DNA of 64,000 nucleotides from Saposhnikovia divaricata (lineage: Eukaryota > Streptophyta > Magnoliopsida > Apiales > Apiaceae): assembly GCA_036435485.1 (NCBI GenBank), contig CM071596.1, forward strand, positions 13,172,001 to 13,236,000, read 5' to 3'. This document shows, piece after piece, positions 11,097 to 22,872 of the stretch; position 1 is the stretch's first letter; every line of letters begins with the position of its first letter. The notes under the pieces were generated by a model. It was not told the DNA's origin, ran no database searches, and saw nothing but the letters and a program-made list of their open reading frames with translations. A program made the translations under genes and the position numbers.

Positions 11097-12514
11097 TTTA
11101 CCTTCCAGCAGGATTCACAAACTGGAAATGGCTCCACTGCCAACGAGCCTAATGGCCCATCTACTACCAGTCTTTGAATCCTCCTCAAGTTAATATGACC
11201 TAATCTTAAGTGCCAAAGATATGTTTGGTTCAATTCAGAAGGTTTCTTTCTTTTATTTGAGCTAGAAAGAATGTTATTAGTTTCCTTATGTTGCAGCATT
11301 GGTTGGATAGGATTAATAATATATAAATTATCTTGCAATGTACCAGAACATATAACTCGTTTATTCATCATAATAGAAACATTACGATCCAAACAAACAT
11401 TATAACCATCCATGGCAAGTTTAGAAACCGAAATTAAATTCCTTCTAAACGAAGGTACATAAAGACAATTGTTCAAAACCAAAATCCTATCATCGCCAAA
11501 AGATAATGTAATTATTCCAACTGCAACTACTGCTACTTTTGTAGCATCTCCCATGAACACATATATCTCGCCATCTCTAAGCATTCTGGATTGCTGGAAC
11601 CCCTGCATAGAGTTACAAACATGGTCAGTGGCTCCTGTATCTACACACCAAGTGCTCGTAGATATAGCCGCTATATATGTTTCTGTAACTAGAGAAAGAG
11701 ACATACCAGTATTGTTTGTCTTCTTAGGAAGAAGACAATCCTGTTTCCAGTGACCTGACTGCTTGCACCTGAAGCACTTGCCCTTAGGCTTTTTCACAGC
11801 ACCTTGAACTCCCACTGCATTAGCAACCTTTCCAGCTTTCTGTGTCTGAACCTTTTTCTTCTTCTTGCCTTTCGGCTTAAAGGAAGAAGCTTTCTCAGCC
11901 ACATTCACTTGAACATTCTGCTTAAAGAGTCCTTCAGCTGCCTGAAGTTCTGTCAGAAGTTCCGCGAGACTATACATCCTTTTGTTCATGGTGTAATTCA
12001 AGCGGAACTGCTCAAAACTTTTGGGCAGACTCATAAGGATGATATCGATCTGGGTTTCCGCATCAATATCAGCACCAAGGATCTCCATCTCATTCAGATG
12101 AGACATCATCCTGAGAACATGATCCCTTACATGTGTTCCTTCAGCCATCTGAGTGTTCATTAAAGCCTTCATTGCTACTTGCCTAGCAGCCCTATTCTGT
12201 TCTCCAAAAAGTTCCTTGAGATTAAAGAGCATATCTGAAGCAGTGGGCATAGCCTGATGCTGATGCTGCAAAACACCCGACATTGCTGCCAAAATGTAAC
12301 ATCGCGACATCTCATCAGCCTTAACCCACCGCTTATAATACTCCTTCTCACTTTCAGGAGCATCTTCAGCAGGCTGATCTGGCTTGGGTTCATAAGTACA
12401 AAATTTGTACTCCTCAGCAGTCAACACTATGTCCAAATTACGTTTCCATTCAATATAGTTCGGTCCAGTAAGTTTGTTATCCTTAAGTATGGTGAATAGT
12501 GGATTAAAGCCCAT
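11093..12514 (-). pseudogene. Copia gag, zinc knuckle, protease and pre-integrase
   Basis: The 473-codon frame starts MGFNPLFTILKDNKLTG, the usual opening of plant copia Gag. The Gag core is followed by a CX2CX4HX4C zinc knuckle (CFRCKQSGHWKQDC, about residues 245-258). The aspartic protease active site is WCVDTGATDHV (about residue 290). The pre-integrase zinc-finger part is LWHLRLGHINL...CESC. The frame ends by a frameshift rather than at the natural end; integrase continues in another frame from about 11,096. The ATG at 12514 fits the family start. The reading frame is otherwise open, consistent with recent insertion. Confidence 0.93.
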
Positions 12515-14040
12515 AATGATCTAATCCTGAGAATCATACATGTAACACATAATCAGATAGTTGCATAAATCTTAAATCCTATTGGTTTCCTCTAACAATT
12601 AATTAAAATTAATGCACTAATATTTAAACACCATAAGTATCTGGTACGCCACGATGGGTGACATATATACCACTTAATTCGTTTAAATATTACTTCGGTC
12701 CTATTACTAAATAATACGCCACGTTAGGGTGGACTATATATTATTTTTCATAGCTAAATGTATACCATTATCAAATCCTAAATTAATAGCAATAAGACCG
12801 GATGCCACCATTAAATATTTCAAATCGATAATAGGATAATTCCCAGATCGGGGGGAGCATTGTCAAGAGGCATCACTTAAGACCCCTTTCTAGACAGAAT
12901 CATCCTTTCTCTCTATATCAAAAATCTATATTCAATCATTGACATCCTTCTAATTAATCGAATTCTATGAAACTTGGTACGCCACGATGGGTGGCATGTA
13001 TACCTTTCAATATTCGTAATTAATTTAGGAAGTTTGTTCTAGTAATATCCATAACACTACCTGACACCATAAATCATAAGCCACGATGGGTGGCATGTAT
13101 ATAATTTATATTCGTCTCGGTGTTAAATTACATACAAACAATAATGGAGACCATGGGATTTAATTCCTAATTAATTCCCTCACCCACTTAAAATTTTTAT
13201 TTAAAATTGAGGAATTTTATCTAGATGCATCGCCCTATGTTATTTTTTCGAGGTCTACATGTTATAAAAATAACAATACAAAGAACACATAACATAGCAG
13301 CATGCATCATAAAATTAAAGCAATAAATAAAATTAATGTCCATGTCGTCCTAATTATGTTAAATATATAATAAAAAATTACACACATAATTAACAACAAA
13401 CATAATAATTATTTAATGCAATAATTAAAATTAAATAGCGGAATTAAAAATTAAAACAATAATTAAATCCACTATTATGGCCCATTAAACAATTTCAGCA
13501 GTCCTAGAAAATTTTCTGCAAATCTGCAAACTGCAACAGCCGCCAATCTGCTATAGTACCCGGTTGCTACAGTAACCAGTTTGCTACAGTGCTGCTACAG
13601 TACCGGTTTGCTACAGTACCCGGTTTGCTACAGTAACTTCGAGACTTGATGAACACAACATCAACCCCATCCAAATTTCGCAGCGGAACAAAAACAACTC
13701 CGAATTGATTTCCGATCGCACATAATTGTTACAAATTACCCGTATCTTGATAAAATCCAACAAACAATTACAAAAAAATAGATCTAATACAAAACTAATT
13801 TTGTAAATCTATTCTAACACGATCAACCCTCGTGTTTTACAACCACGATAAACCACGTGGAAACCAAACAAAATAACCACGATTAAACCACGTGGGATCC
13901 AAACACATAATTAAAATTACATGGCCATAATAGTGGATAACAACCTGCAAAACAGAATATACAAGCCTACCACTATATACATGCATATATAATTACGACA
14001 TGGACATCGTATCAAAAATCGCAGAACCATTGAACCAGGC
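12515..14040 (-). other. Copia leader with two kinds of short repeat
   Basis: About 1.5 kb separate the primer site from gag. There is no long open frame. Four copies of a motif like TACGCCACGATGGGTGGCAT lie at about 12643, 12713, 12976 and 13078, each followed by TATA-rich sequence. At 13549-13637 a TTGCTACAGTACCCGG-type motif recurs five or six times. Confidence 0.85.
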
Positions 14041-14052
14041 TCTGATACCAAT
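14040..14052 (-). other. Primer-binding site of the copia element
   Basis: On the minus strand, TGGTATCAGAGC follows the 5' LTR after the dinucleotide AT. It matches the 3' end of plant initiator Met-tRNA, the usual copia primer. Confidence 0.95.
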
Positions 14053-15159
14053 TGTTGGGACATTCAGATCTTGGCACTGCGATTTTTGATACAATAAATT
14101 AACGAGTACGAATAGAAAAATCACCTTGTTAACGGTTGATTCCACGCTCTTCTATTGTATTCCCAAATTCCCTTGAGCGAAGTGTAGCCTTCGTCTTCTC
14201 AAGTTATCCTCTCTTCTTGGTCCTGGGTGGCTACAAAATTTTTTCGACCAGTCCTCGCAAGAAGAGAATAAGAATATATATATAGGCTACAATAGGGATC
14301 ATGGACAATTAGGTTGGGCCTTCTAATTACATCTTGGACATAGCCCAATGTAATTAAATATTAATTCAATCCACTAAAGAATTAATATTTTCACTACCTT
14401 TCCCAATACTGTAATTTAATTAATTAATTCAGTTCCAATATTATTTGCTTATTAAATTCCCCATGTTTAAAATATCGCATGTCCATTAATTAAATAAATT
14501 ACTGATAATTCATTTAATTAATATCTTTTATCCTTGATCATCCACTCAACCTTTATTTAATTATGCCGGAATAAATCCACCTGCAGGGTTTCACATAATT
14601 AAATCTTTTTGAGCTTTCAAGGGGACATCATTAACCCGAATATTATCAGGACATGGATTCCTTCAATAAATAATATTCACCATATATATTATTTCATCAC
14701 CCAAAATATAATGAAATAAATCAAAAGAATTATTTCATATATAAATCAAAGCATGTAAATAATATACACGTGTCAATTACTATATCTGGATTAAGAACCT
14801 AAGCATTAATAATAACATAGAATCTTAGTTCACCTTCTTAATCAGTATAAGGGAACAATTCTAAATTTGATCATGTTCAATATACACAAAGTATACTGGT
14901 ATTATTTATTAGTCAATATAAACTAATCTAAATAATACTACAGCCATTCCAGTGGATTGTCTAACACCACCTGTGCTGTGAACCATATTATATTATATAA
15001 ACCGTATTTAATAATCTAATATTCTGTATCCCATTTGATACTAGATTATTCACAATATATAATATTTAGACAACATGTAAACATTTAAATGATTCTCAAT
15101 AAAATAGGCCAGAAATAAATGTATATACTTCAAATAAATATTTTCAGTATACACCAATA
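14053..15159 (-). repeat. 5' LTR of the copia element
   Basis: This LTR is 1,107 bp and near-identical to 7812-8916. Its outer end reads CCAATA where the other copy has CCAACA, a single change at the terminal dinucleotide. A 2-bp AT expansion near 14,278 accounts for the length difference. Confidence 0.96.
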
Positions 15160-15279
15160 GTTTTTACTCCTCATGTTTTGAATAAACCAAGACGTTCTTA
15201 TGAATATATTTGCCTGAAAATAGTTTGTTACTTTCGACAGATACTTGGAATATGGAATTTGAATGTTTTATTATTATTG

Positions 15280-15331
15280 CATATATATATATATATATAT
15301 ATAGATATATATATATATATATATATATATT
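15280..15331. repeat. AT microsatellite
   Basis: A (TA)n tract with one GA interruption. The open frame at 15178-15402 runs through it and is not a gene. Confidence 0.9.
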
Positions 15332-15474
15332 CATATAGTAATAAAAAAATTCAAATTTCTAACAAGGATATGATCAGTCGGATGTTAAGTTTAACAATAT
15401 AATAAAGATTTAATCACACAATAATACAGTCACTAAACGAACAATGCTCTGACATATATATATGCAGAAAACTC

Positions 15475-15855
15475 TACTTTTTAGTCACATATAGAACGTA
15501 GTGACCATAGGTTATTTCCCATTTAGCCACATCACCAAAAACGACTGTGACCGTTAAGTAACATTTATACACATCAAAGAAGCGTCGCTAGTTATTGTCA
15601 CACTTCTATCTCTCAAGCATGACTAAAATTTTTGGAATTGGTCAAAGTCAACAAAAAAACCATGCAATTTTATCTCTAAATTGTCACACTTTTTTTAAAT
15701 TGTGACTAAATCTGCCAAAAAATGTGTTTTCGGTCACTCAAAAAATAATTGTGTGGCTAAAACTTGGGACGATGACCTTTAGCCACTCGTTTTTTCCAAA
15801 GTGTCACAGCCCTTACTGTACAAAAGAGTGACAAAAACCCAAATTGGACGTAGTG
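15475..15855. mobile_element. CACTA-like transposon end
   Basis: The right end, read on the minus strand, begins CACTACGTCCAATTTGGG. Inside it GTCAC/GTGAC motifs recur in both directions, as in the subterminal repeats of CACTA elements. To the right it joins, in mid-sequence, an LTR-element internal region whose uninterrupted version exists at 47.4 kb, so this end marks an insertion site. I find no matching CACTAC end on the left, so the element is truncated or rearranged. Confidence 0.55.
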
Positions 15856-16642
15856 AAATCACTAGTATCATCAAAATAGTTCACCTGGCTGATTAAGCCA
15901 TTGAAACAATTTCGATGACCTGATCCATCTTCTTCCATCTCGAGTCTGAACACAGGATTGATCCACGGTGCAAACCAACCGTCAAACCGCACGTAACTTT
16001 GTCTCTTCCCGCTTTAGCAGCAATCTCATTGTCTGCAAATCCTTCACTGTACTCTGCCAGATCAATTGAACCTCGAACTTTCCATTAACCTTATCCATCA
16101 CGAACCTGAACCTTGGCTCTTGATACCACTTGTTAGGTTAGGGGACTTACACAATTCGATATTCACAAACAACCAATAAAGAGCACATACACAACCAATC
16201 GATTAGTTGACAATATCCACCAATGCGCGGTCATACGCTATTCAAGTATTGCTTCTACTTCTTATCAACAATAAGCAAAAGCAAAATAAGAACACACACA
16301 ATATTTGACGTGGAAACACCCACGTCCCAACTCGTATTATTAATCCAAACAATTATCAATAATACATCTAAACAATAACACCTTAATGGTGTCCCAACCC
16401 TGATACTTGAGCCAACAATGCTCAAGCATCTCCCAAACAATACTTAAGACTACATCTCTTAAGCTTTCACCATCAAACAGATATGATATGACTATGTATA
16501 TATAGCCATCACAAACTTAGCCACCAAGTTACCATACAAGCATAATCATATTTGGTTTCTAATTACCTACCAAATTCTAATCATACTTGGTATCTAATGA
16601 TCTACCCAAACCCATAACATCATATTGGGTTGAAACCCAACA
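15856..16642 (-). mobile_element. Fragment of a small copia-type LTR element (copy A)
   Basis: The 5' LTR occupies 16131-16642, reading TGTTGGGTTTCAACCC to CCTAACA on the minus strand. It is followed by a TGGTATCAAGAGCC primer site at 16114-16129 and about 260 bp of internal sequence. No protein-coding part is seen. The LTR and internal region match a second copy at 47,367-48,303 on the opposite strand. The internal part stops at the CACTA-like end at 15855. Confidence 0.8.
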
Positions 16643-17270
16643 TCAGGCTGGACGAAACACTAGTTAGAATAACTAGTTAACTGTTAAATTACCAAATCAA
16701 ATAAATTTATTTTTTCTGAATTTTTTGGAACATAACATTAAAAATGATGGAACTTGACATCCGTACGATTGGATCGTCGAGAAATATTTTTTATGAAATT
16801 GAAATAAGAATTAAAAACATTAAAATAATTACAAAATGTATGAAATAGTAATGATGTTGAATAAAATATTTTACTTTATCAAAAGTGCAGGTGCCCCAAA
16901 ATTTTGGTAAAATTTTAATTTTATGAATCAATGAAATACGTTGGGACTCTATATATATAAGAGAGTTCTCTCTTTGATAATGACTATATATAATTCTTTT
17001 ATTTTCGTGTCATGTATCACTTTATTATTTATGTATAAAATATAAAAAATGCACAATTTTTATATTTTAAATTAGTTTTTTATAACTTCATTAATAATAA
17101 AAAGGGATCAATAAATAATATACGAATGTCATACCATTACATTAAATAAATGGTGCTCAATTAAACACACCACCGGAATGGAGTTAAAAAACAAAATAAG
17201 ATGAATTTAAATGAAATAAAGAATTTGATTTGTAAAATTAAATAGTAAAGGATGGACAAGGAAAATAAAT
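16643..17270. other. AT-rich stretch with one copy of the shared core
   Basis: No gene is visible. At 16756-16780 a single GACATCCGTACGATTGGATC core followed by GTCGA resembles the satellite at 41.6-44.9 kb and the reverse complement of the 0.5-1 kb repeat. Confidence 0.6.
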
Positions 17271-17273
17271 TAC

Positions 17274-17851
17274 TAAGGGGTCATTTGTTAAATCTGAATG
17301 ACAGTTTCTGGATGATTAAAATTTTTGAACGCTGAATGAACAAATATTGTTTGATAAAAAATTTCTGAACGATGATATTTATATATTATATTTTATTTAA
17401 TTATTCTTATGTTTATTAAACAAATAATTTAGATAACTTAAAAAAAATTATAACACTCTTTGTTATGCAGTACTATAATTAATTTTTTTGTTATAATTAT
17501 TTAATTGCAGAAAATTGAATGTAATTGAATAATTCAGTTGCATAATTATGTTAATAAGGTTGTTTTGGTTAAAATTACTCGTTGGAAAAATGACATATTA
17601 AATCAGTATTAATATATTTATTTTAATATAAAAGTTAAAACAAAATATCACATATTGTTTTTTTATAGAAAATTACTTACTACATAATAAAGCACAAGGA
17701 TAAAAGAAAAAGCAATAAGCTCCCGTGTTGAGTATACCCTGGACCATCCAGCTTTAGTTTTATGGTCCAATCATCCCGACATTTTGTTGTGTCGTCCAGA
17801 AAAAATTTGAATCGTTCAATTAAATAATAATTTAACAAATGATAAGGGGAG
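17274..17851. mobile_element. Candidate MITE
   Basis: The left end contains AAGGGGTCATTTGTTAAAT. The right end, reverse-complemented, reads CCCCTTATCATTTGTTAAAT, giving terminal inverted repeats of roughly 15-20 bp around an AT-rich, non-coding middle. I could not settle the target duplication, so the superfamily is open. Confidence 0.45.
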
Positions 17852-17933
17852 TGTTCAGTTTGGTCTCATTCCTTTGTTAACGAATGAGGCCTAAGAAACA
17901 AAAAATTGGAAGTCTAAAGAAAAGTGGGTTTGC

Positions 17934-18352
17934 TTGACACAATTACGTGGCAAGCTTCCGGTGGAGGAAACCACATCACACGGATTTGAGCAATATGCTT
18001 GTTTAAAGTACTTCAGCCGTAGATTTGATAAAGTGAAGTCACATCTGAGTCATCTATGTTGTTTAACAAAAACAACAAATACTACAACCACCTCAAAAAT
18101 TATGAACACTTTACACTCATCTTGTACTCTTGTTCTTACTTTATACATGAACTACTTCGGTGTTCTTTTTTAGTTTCTTCAATCCATCTCGGCCCTTTGA
18201 TTTATTTTAACAAAACCAAACACATTTGGTACTGGTGTTCTGAGAAGTACATCCACAATGAGTTTGGCAGCTACTTTGGGTGGAGGAAGACATTGAAGGA
18301 TTTGAAGGCAAAAGAAGCTGCTGAAGCAAAGAATCGCAAGAATGTTGTTTAG
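17934..18352 (+). pseudogene. Possible exon remnants of an unknown gene
   Basis: Two overlapping frames (17934-18173 and 18056-18352) carry gene-like segments. The better one ends HIWYWCSEKYIHNEFG, then FGWRKTLKDLKAKEAAEAKN, with a basic, helical C-terminus before a TAG. A T-rich stretch upstream could be an intron. I do not recognise a family and cannot place a convincing start. It may be the last exon of a decayed gene or a retroposed fragment. Confidence 0.3.
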
Positions 18353-18359
18353 CAATAAG

Positions 18360-18845
18360 ATGAACGTAGGGTTTAAAGATGTTATGTTAGCTCTGTGTAA
18401 AGGGTAGTTTTAGAAAAGTCCCAAGTACATTTTGGAGTATGTGTGATATATTTATGAACCATCACACGAGAATTTAGAATAAGGGGGGCAAACAACAATT
18501 GCCCACTTGTTATGTGGTAATCTGTGGGAAAGAATTTGCTCAATGGTATCAATGTTAAATTAATTGGTATTTTTGATTTTGCTAATTAATTTGTATTGTG
18601 GTTTTTATTGATTCATATCCCTCCTACAGTTGTGCTTTGAATAGTATAATTGTATTTTTGGATGGTAAAAGTATCTTGTTAATTTAGTGGCTCAGAAAAG
18701 ATGAGTTTCTGAAATGTGACAATTGTATATGTGAGAGATTGCGTATTTCAAAAAATAATGGGGGGATTATATAATTTTGACGACCAGTTTGTAACAAGCA
18801 TTTTGCATTCTATTTGTGAATTTATTAGTTGAATATAATAATAGC
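18360..18845. other. Non-coding stretch
   Basis: T-rich sequence follows the possible exon. No gene, RNA or clear repeat is seen. Confidence 0.4.
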
Positions 18846-18849
18846 AAAT

Positions 18850-19110
18850 TTCACTGTGACGGAATGTCCGTTACAAATTTATATATATACTAAAATAATC
18901 AATTTGGTGATCCGACATTATACTTGTTACAAATTATTAAGCTTGTGATAAAATGAGAAACTTTATACTTGTGACAAATTATTAAACTTGTGACAAAATG
19001 AGAAATTTTAGACAGGCTTATAAGTGACAAACGAAATCCGTCACAAGCAGACTATTTGTGATGAATTCAGGCTTAAAAATCCGTCACAATAAGCAGATTT
19101 TATTGTAGTG
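18850..19110. mobile_element. CACTA-type transposon end
   Basis: Read on the minus strand the right end is CACTACAATAAAATCTGC, a typical CACTA terminus. Subterminal repeats TCCGTCAC/GTGACGGA and TTGTGACAAATTATTAA recur, the latter in two near-identical blocks at about 18,922-18,965 and 18,966-19,010. No left terminus with CACTAC was found. Confidence 0.65.
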
Positions 19111-19461
19111 TACAATGATTTTTATCAAGAGTTTAGTTAACATGGGAAGACTCACATCCTCTTTTCTTGAAGAGTCAACAAATTTTCTAAAAATATATTT
19201 AGTTAACTATTCTACACACTCGCAAAGGCTTCTTTTAATTACTAAATTGATGATTAGCTCTCATTCTCTTACTGGCCTCTTTGATGTATGCACTTTCATA
19301 TTTCTTGAGCACTTAAAAACTAACCAAAATAATCCGTCGACATGTCTAGAAACAAAAACTTGCTAAGTATTGAAACGTCACAATTAGACTTACATACATG
19401 AAAAATAAGGCATGCCTGAGAACTGAAACCTCTTCGATGGAGCCTCGATTGATTGTCGTTG

Positions 19462-19570
19462 CCTGCAGAAGAATGTAACAGTCAATGTCAAACGTTGGAA
19501 AGACGAAGTAGGAAAGGCGCAGAAAAAGATTGTTGAACTCGAGACCGAGGAAGAAGGAGAGTTGCAGCGG
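19462..19570 (+). pseudogene. Possible single exon, coiled-coil-like
   Basis: A segment between a TTGCCTGCAG acceptor and a possible GTACAA donor reads KNVTVNVKRWKDEVGKAQKK and continues IVELETEEEGELQ. The charged heptad-like pattern suggests a coiled coil. It is short and stands alone; no neighbouring exons were found. The minus-strand frames over the same bases (19346-19718) show no motif. I cannot name a family. Confidence 0.25.
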
Positions 19571-19719
19571 TACAATATGATACATATACACATATAAAAG
19601 GAGCAAAAGGGCTAGATTGTAGTTTAATACAGTACTGAATAAAATCACTGATGCAACCCCTATGTTGGAGTATTAGAGCAACTCCAAGAGATCCCTTATA
19701 TGACCTCTTAAAGCACAAT

Positions 19720-21010
19720 CTTATAGGTCCATCTTTATACTCAAATGTGATCCCTTTGACGTAAAAACTGAAAACAAATCACTAAAATATCAACTTAAGT
19801 GCTTACATAGGGTGTTTTTTTGGGACTTTGGGCATTATGTATCCATCCATGTGAATACATGTGAAGAAAATAATTAGGACAAGATAGGCGTAATTGCTAA
19901 CATGATAATAATAAACTTTCTTCCATGATCCAGAATTTAAGATGCAGGAAAATGTGAGCATAAAATAGGCAAAGCTGGAGCCAAAATACGGTAATAGCTA
20001 TGGCGAAAACACTACCAAATAAACACACACACAAACATACCTTAGTGATCGATATGAATAAGCTTTAGCACAATCTTATAAGCTCCACCTGACTATTTCC
20101 CGAGCTAGCTATGACGAAAACACTTCGACATAAACACACACACACACAGCACCCTAGTACAAAATCAAAAAATAATTACTGTAGAAGGTTTAAATTGCGA
20201 TAAGTAACAAATTTTGCTTTTACGAGAAATTTATAGACCATCCTTTAGGGGATCCAAGAACAATCTTCATCAAATAAGAGGGTCACTGTCTGTACCAAAA
20301 ATCGTGATCATGCATTATTAGTTTTTTTGTCACCTATTACCAAATTACAAAATAATAAGCAGCATATATAATTTAATTCTTTATCCTCCTTAAAACAATC
20401 TTGTATTCACAAGACACGAATCAGGAAGTACCTGACCTGAAATTGTAGCAGCTCGAAATGATAGAAGTGAAAGTTCCTTCATGCAAAATTAGGCACCTGC
20501 CCAAACAATAAACATAGTTCAAATAAAAAAGATAAAACAAAGAGAGACAAAACTGTATCTTTCTTTTACGAGAAAGACTGGTCAGTGTATTTTGGATTCA
20601 ATAAGCATCGGTAACCATATTTCATGTTAGAGAAGCACCCATTATTAGTATATTCTGGTCTTGTGCAAAATTGTTGTATGTCAGAAGAGGAATTATAAAT
20701 CGAATACACATCTAATTGAGAATTTGAAAGTAGCTAATATGACTGTATATTTTCTTACGTCGTTGGTTTTTCGGATGTACTTTAGATTAGCAGTTGATTT
20801 TTTTTTGTCATGCAGGAAAGATACAGAAAGGCGCAAGAGGGATGTGTGTGTGTAATTAAAGAGGCAGGAGTATAATGGCTTAGTGAAAGTGAGATCATCC
20901 TAGCATCATGCATACATAAAAATATGTATAGTAGATTTATAAAGTCAGACCTAACCACCACGGTTTGTCAATGTGTCCCATGATAGATTAAATATTTGTT
21001 GTAGTCACCT
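19720..21010. other. Non-coding stretch
   Basis: AT-rich DNA with short CA repeats near 20,020 and 20,135. Two similar segments, CTATGGCGAAAACACT and CTATGACGAAAACACT (near 19,996 and 20,108), show a small local duplication. No supported gene. Confidence 0.4.
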
Positions 21011-21012
21011 TT

Positions 21013-21092
21013 TCTTGACCAGCAATATCCAAGACACTGAAGCAAATGTTCTCGTAGTGATCAGTATCAACAGTGAAGCTAATGTTTTAGTA
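21013..21092 (-). pseudogene. Fragment of an ARF-like small GTPase gene
   Basis: On the minus strand the segment reads FTVDTDHYENICFSVLDIAG followed by QEK. This corresponds to the switch region and G3 motif of ADP-ribosylation factors, where the usual form is close to WDVGGQDK. The normal Trp-Asp-Val-Gly-Gly is here Leu-Asp-Ile-Ala-Gly. No P-loop or later motifs were found nearby, and the frame runs into stops. It is a short remnant, perhaps one exon. Confidence 0.4.
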
Positions 21093-21472
21093 GTGAAGCT
21101 AAGGTGCTTAAAATACCATGCAAGCTGTTAACAAATCAAATTTATGATTGAGATAGAAATTGAACTTTTTACTACTTAAAAAAGTAATAAACATCAATAA
21201 GTTTTGGACAGATGATAAGCTAAATACAAAATTCAAAAACCGTTCCAAAAACGGTTCTCGAATGGTGAGTTGTCAACACATGATTGTTTATGTTTTTATA
21301 AATGAGATGGGCCCCTCATGCATTAATATGAATCCCACAAATTAAATAATGACATGTGTCATTCGGGAACACTTTTGGAAATTTTTTCGGGGTATGTAGC
21401 ATTACTCTATTATTAAATAGAAGCATTTTAGAAGTTCAATATAGTTTATAGATATATAGATATGACAGTGCA

Positions 21473-22223
21473 GGGCCTATTTGGATAGGGGATTAGGAGG
21501 GGCTGGGTTGGGTTGGGTTGGGTTGGGTTAGAGTGGGATGGGTTAGGTTGGGAAGGGATGGGTTGGGTTGAACCCTTAACTTGTTTGGATGTAAAGGTTG
21601 AATAATGAAGGGTTCAACCCTTATCTCATTTGGATAGAGGGTTAGGTTGGGAAGGGGTTGTAATACAAATAATTATAATTTTTTTAAATGTATAAAAGTT
21701 AATTAAAAAATGTAGGATTTGGTATTCGTTTAAATTATTTTTTAATTATTTTTAAAATTAAAGTATATAAAAATCTGTAAAATAGTTTATTATATCAAAT
21801 AAGAAAATATAATATATTTGATTTAATTTTATACAAATAAAAAAGCATGTAAATCTATGTTAATATATATAATATAATTTATTATACGTGTCAAAGCATA
21901 AGAATTTACCGGAACAGAATTACAAATACAACTTAGCGGGTCCCATAAAAAGAAGTAGTAGCTCACAGCAACAGACTTTTTTTTTACTAATTCGCAAAGC
22001 AACATAGAAAAGATGGCGGGCGGCACTCAGCATTCAGCAACACCCCAAATTGGGGTGTTGGAAATTAAGGCAAATTAGCTTAAGTTTAACCCTTCAGTAA
22101 CCCTTCTCCATCCCTTCCAAACCCCAACCCCTCATTTCAGGAACATTGCCAAACATGGTTTTTTTAATTTCAACCCAACCCTCCCCAACCCAACCCCTCT
22201 CAATCCCTAATCCAAACAAGCTC
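21473..22223. mobile_element. MITE-like element with TTGGG-rich ends
   Basis: The left end is GGGCCTATTTGGAT and the right end in reverse complement is GAGCTTGTTTGGAT. Both lead into GGGTTGGGTTGGG-type runs, so the inverted-repeat ends extend for tens of bases. The middle is AT-rich and non-coding. I could not identify a clean target duplication. The G-rich ends are not the plant telomere repeat. Confidence 0.6.
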
Positions 22224-22331
22224 TTAGAAGATAGTGGTCATGGGTTGTTGAGTGCGGAATGGAGTTTTGTCCCCATCGGCAATTCTTTGAATATAACTTT
22301 CCAAATGTTGCTAAAGACGCTAAATAAGTAT

Positions 22332-22872
22332 GAGTAGTGCTAGGGACCCCAAATTGGATCCCAAAAAAAACTCCCAAATGATGTGGCATTGGTGACTTGG
22401 CAAAATAAACATTTTTAATTGGTGTGATTAAAATAAACTATTTTAATCTTCTGGTCCCCGGTTTTGCAGGTTCAGGGAGCGAGCGCTTCAGGAGTCGAGT
22501 TAATGCTTCCGTGCAGGTGGGTAAGTCCCATGTGGAGAACGCCATGGGCTCAGGTATGGATTTGAACAGTCGCGTAATCATATTCGATTCCTCTGTATAT
22601 AGCACCCACTATATTTGTCATGCACAGAGCCGAGGGTCTCCACGAAAACAGCCTCCCTGCCCTAAAAAGCGGGGGTATGGTCTGCATACAACTTACCCTC
22701 CCCAGAACCTGCTCTGAGCGGGATATACTGGGTATGTTTGGTTTGGTTTGGTTTGGTTTGATGTGAATACAGGGGGGTCCATCTTATTTAATTATAATAT
22801 AACCAATCAGAAAATGACACATGGCATTTGGGAAACTTTTTGGGATCCAATTTGGGGACTCTAGTATTTTCC
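22332..22872. mobile_element. MULE-type MITE with 9-bp target duplication
   Basis: The element is flanked by AATAAGTAT at 22323-22331 and 22873-22881. Copy 2 of the segmental duplication shows the empty site with one AATAAGTAT near 48,482. The ends are inverted repeats of about 36 bp sharing CCCCAAATTGGATCCCAAAA. A 9-bp duplication suits a Mutator-like element. A SINE lies inside it. The open frame at 22424-22717 is a by-product. Confidence 0.85.
22440..22765 (+). mobile_element. Au-like SINE nested in the MITE
   Basis: The 3' part contains GGGGGTATGGTCTGCATAC, CTTACCCTCCCCAGAACC and GGGATATACTGGGTATG, followed by a (TTTGG)n tail. This matches the conserved 3' half of the plant Au-type SINE group. 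A tRNA-like head with TGGGCTCAGGTATGG and TTCGATTCC resembles the A and B boxes. The 5' border is uncertain. Confidence 0.75.

Larger units (their letters stand above)
7807..15164 (-). mobile_element. Near-complete Ty1/copia LTR retrotransposon
   Basis: The element spans 7812-15159 and is flanked by the 5-bp target duplication GTTTT (7807-7811 and 15160-15164). It lies on the minus strand: 5' LTR at 14053-15159, primer site, long leader, gag-protease, integrase, reverse transcriptase, purine tract, 3' LTR at 7812-8916. I count about ten substitutions and one 2-bp indel between the two 1.1-kb LTRs, so it inserted recently. The coding region is broken by a frameshift near 11,100 and a TAG at 10877-10875, and the end of RNase H is missing. 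It cannot be autonomous. The copia lineage cannot be assigned with confidence. Confidence 0.97.

Noticed and set aside
9412..12499. Plus-strand frames across the copia element
   Set aside because: All are antisense shadows of the minus-strand gag-pol.
21490..21560. TTGGG-rich run as an interstitial telomere
   Set aside because: The unit is TTGGG, not the plant telomere TTTAGGG, and it forms the inverted end of a MITE-like element.
22424..22717. 97-codon open frame
   Set aside because: It covers a SINE nested in a MITE; tRNA-derived, non-coding.
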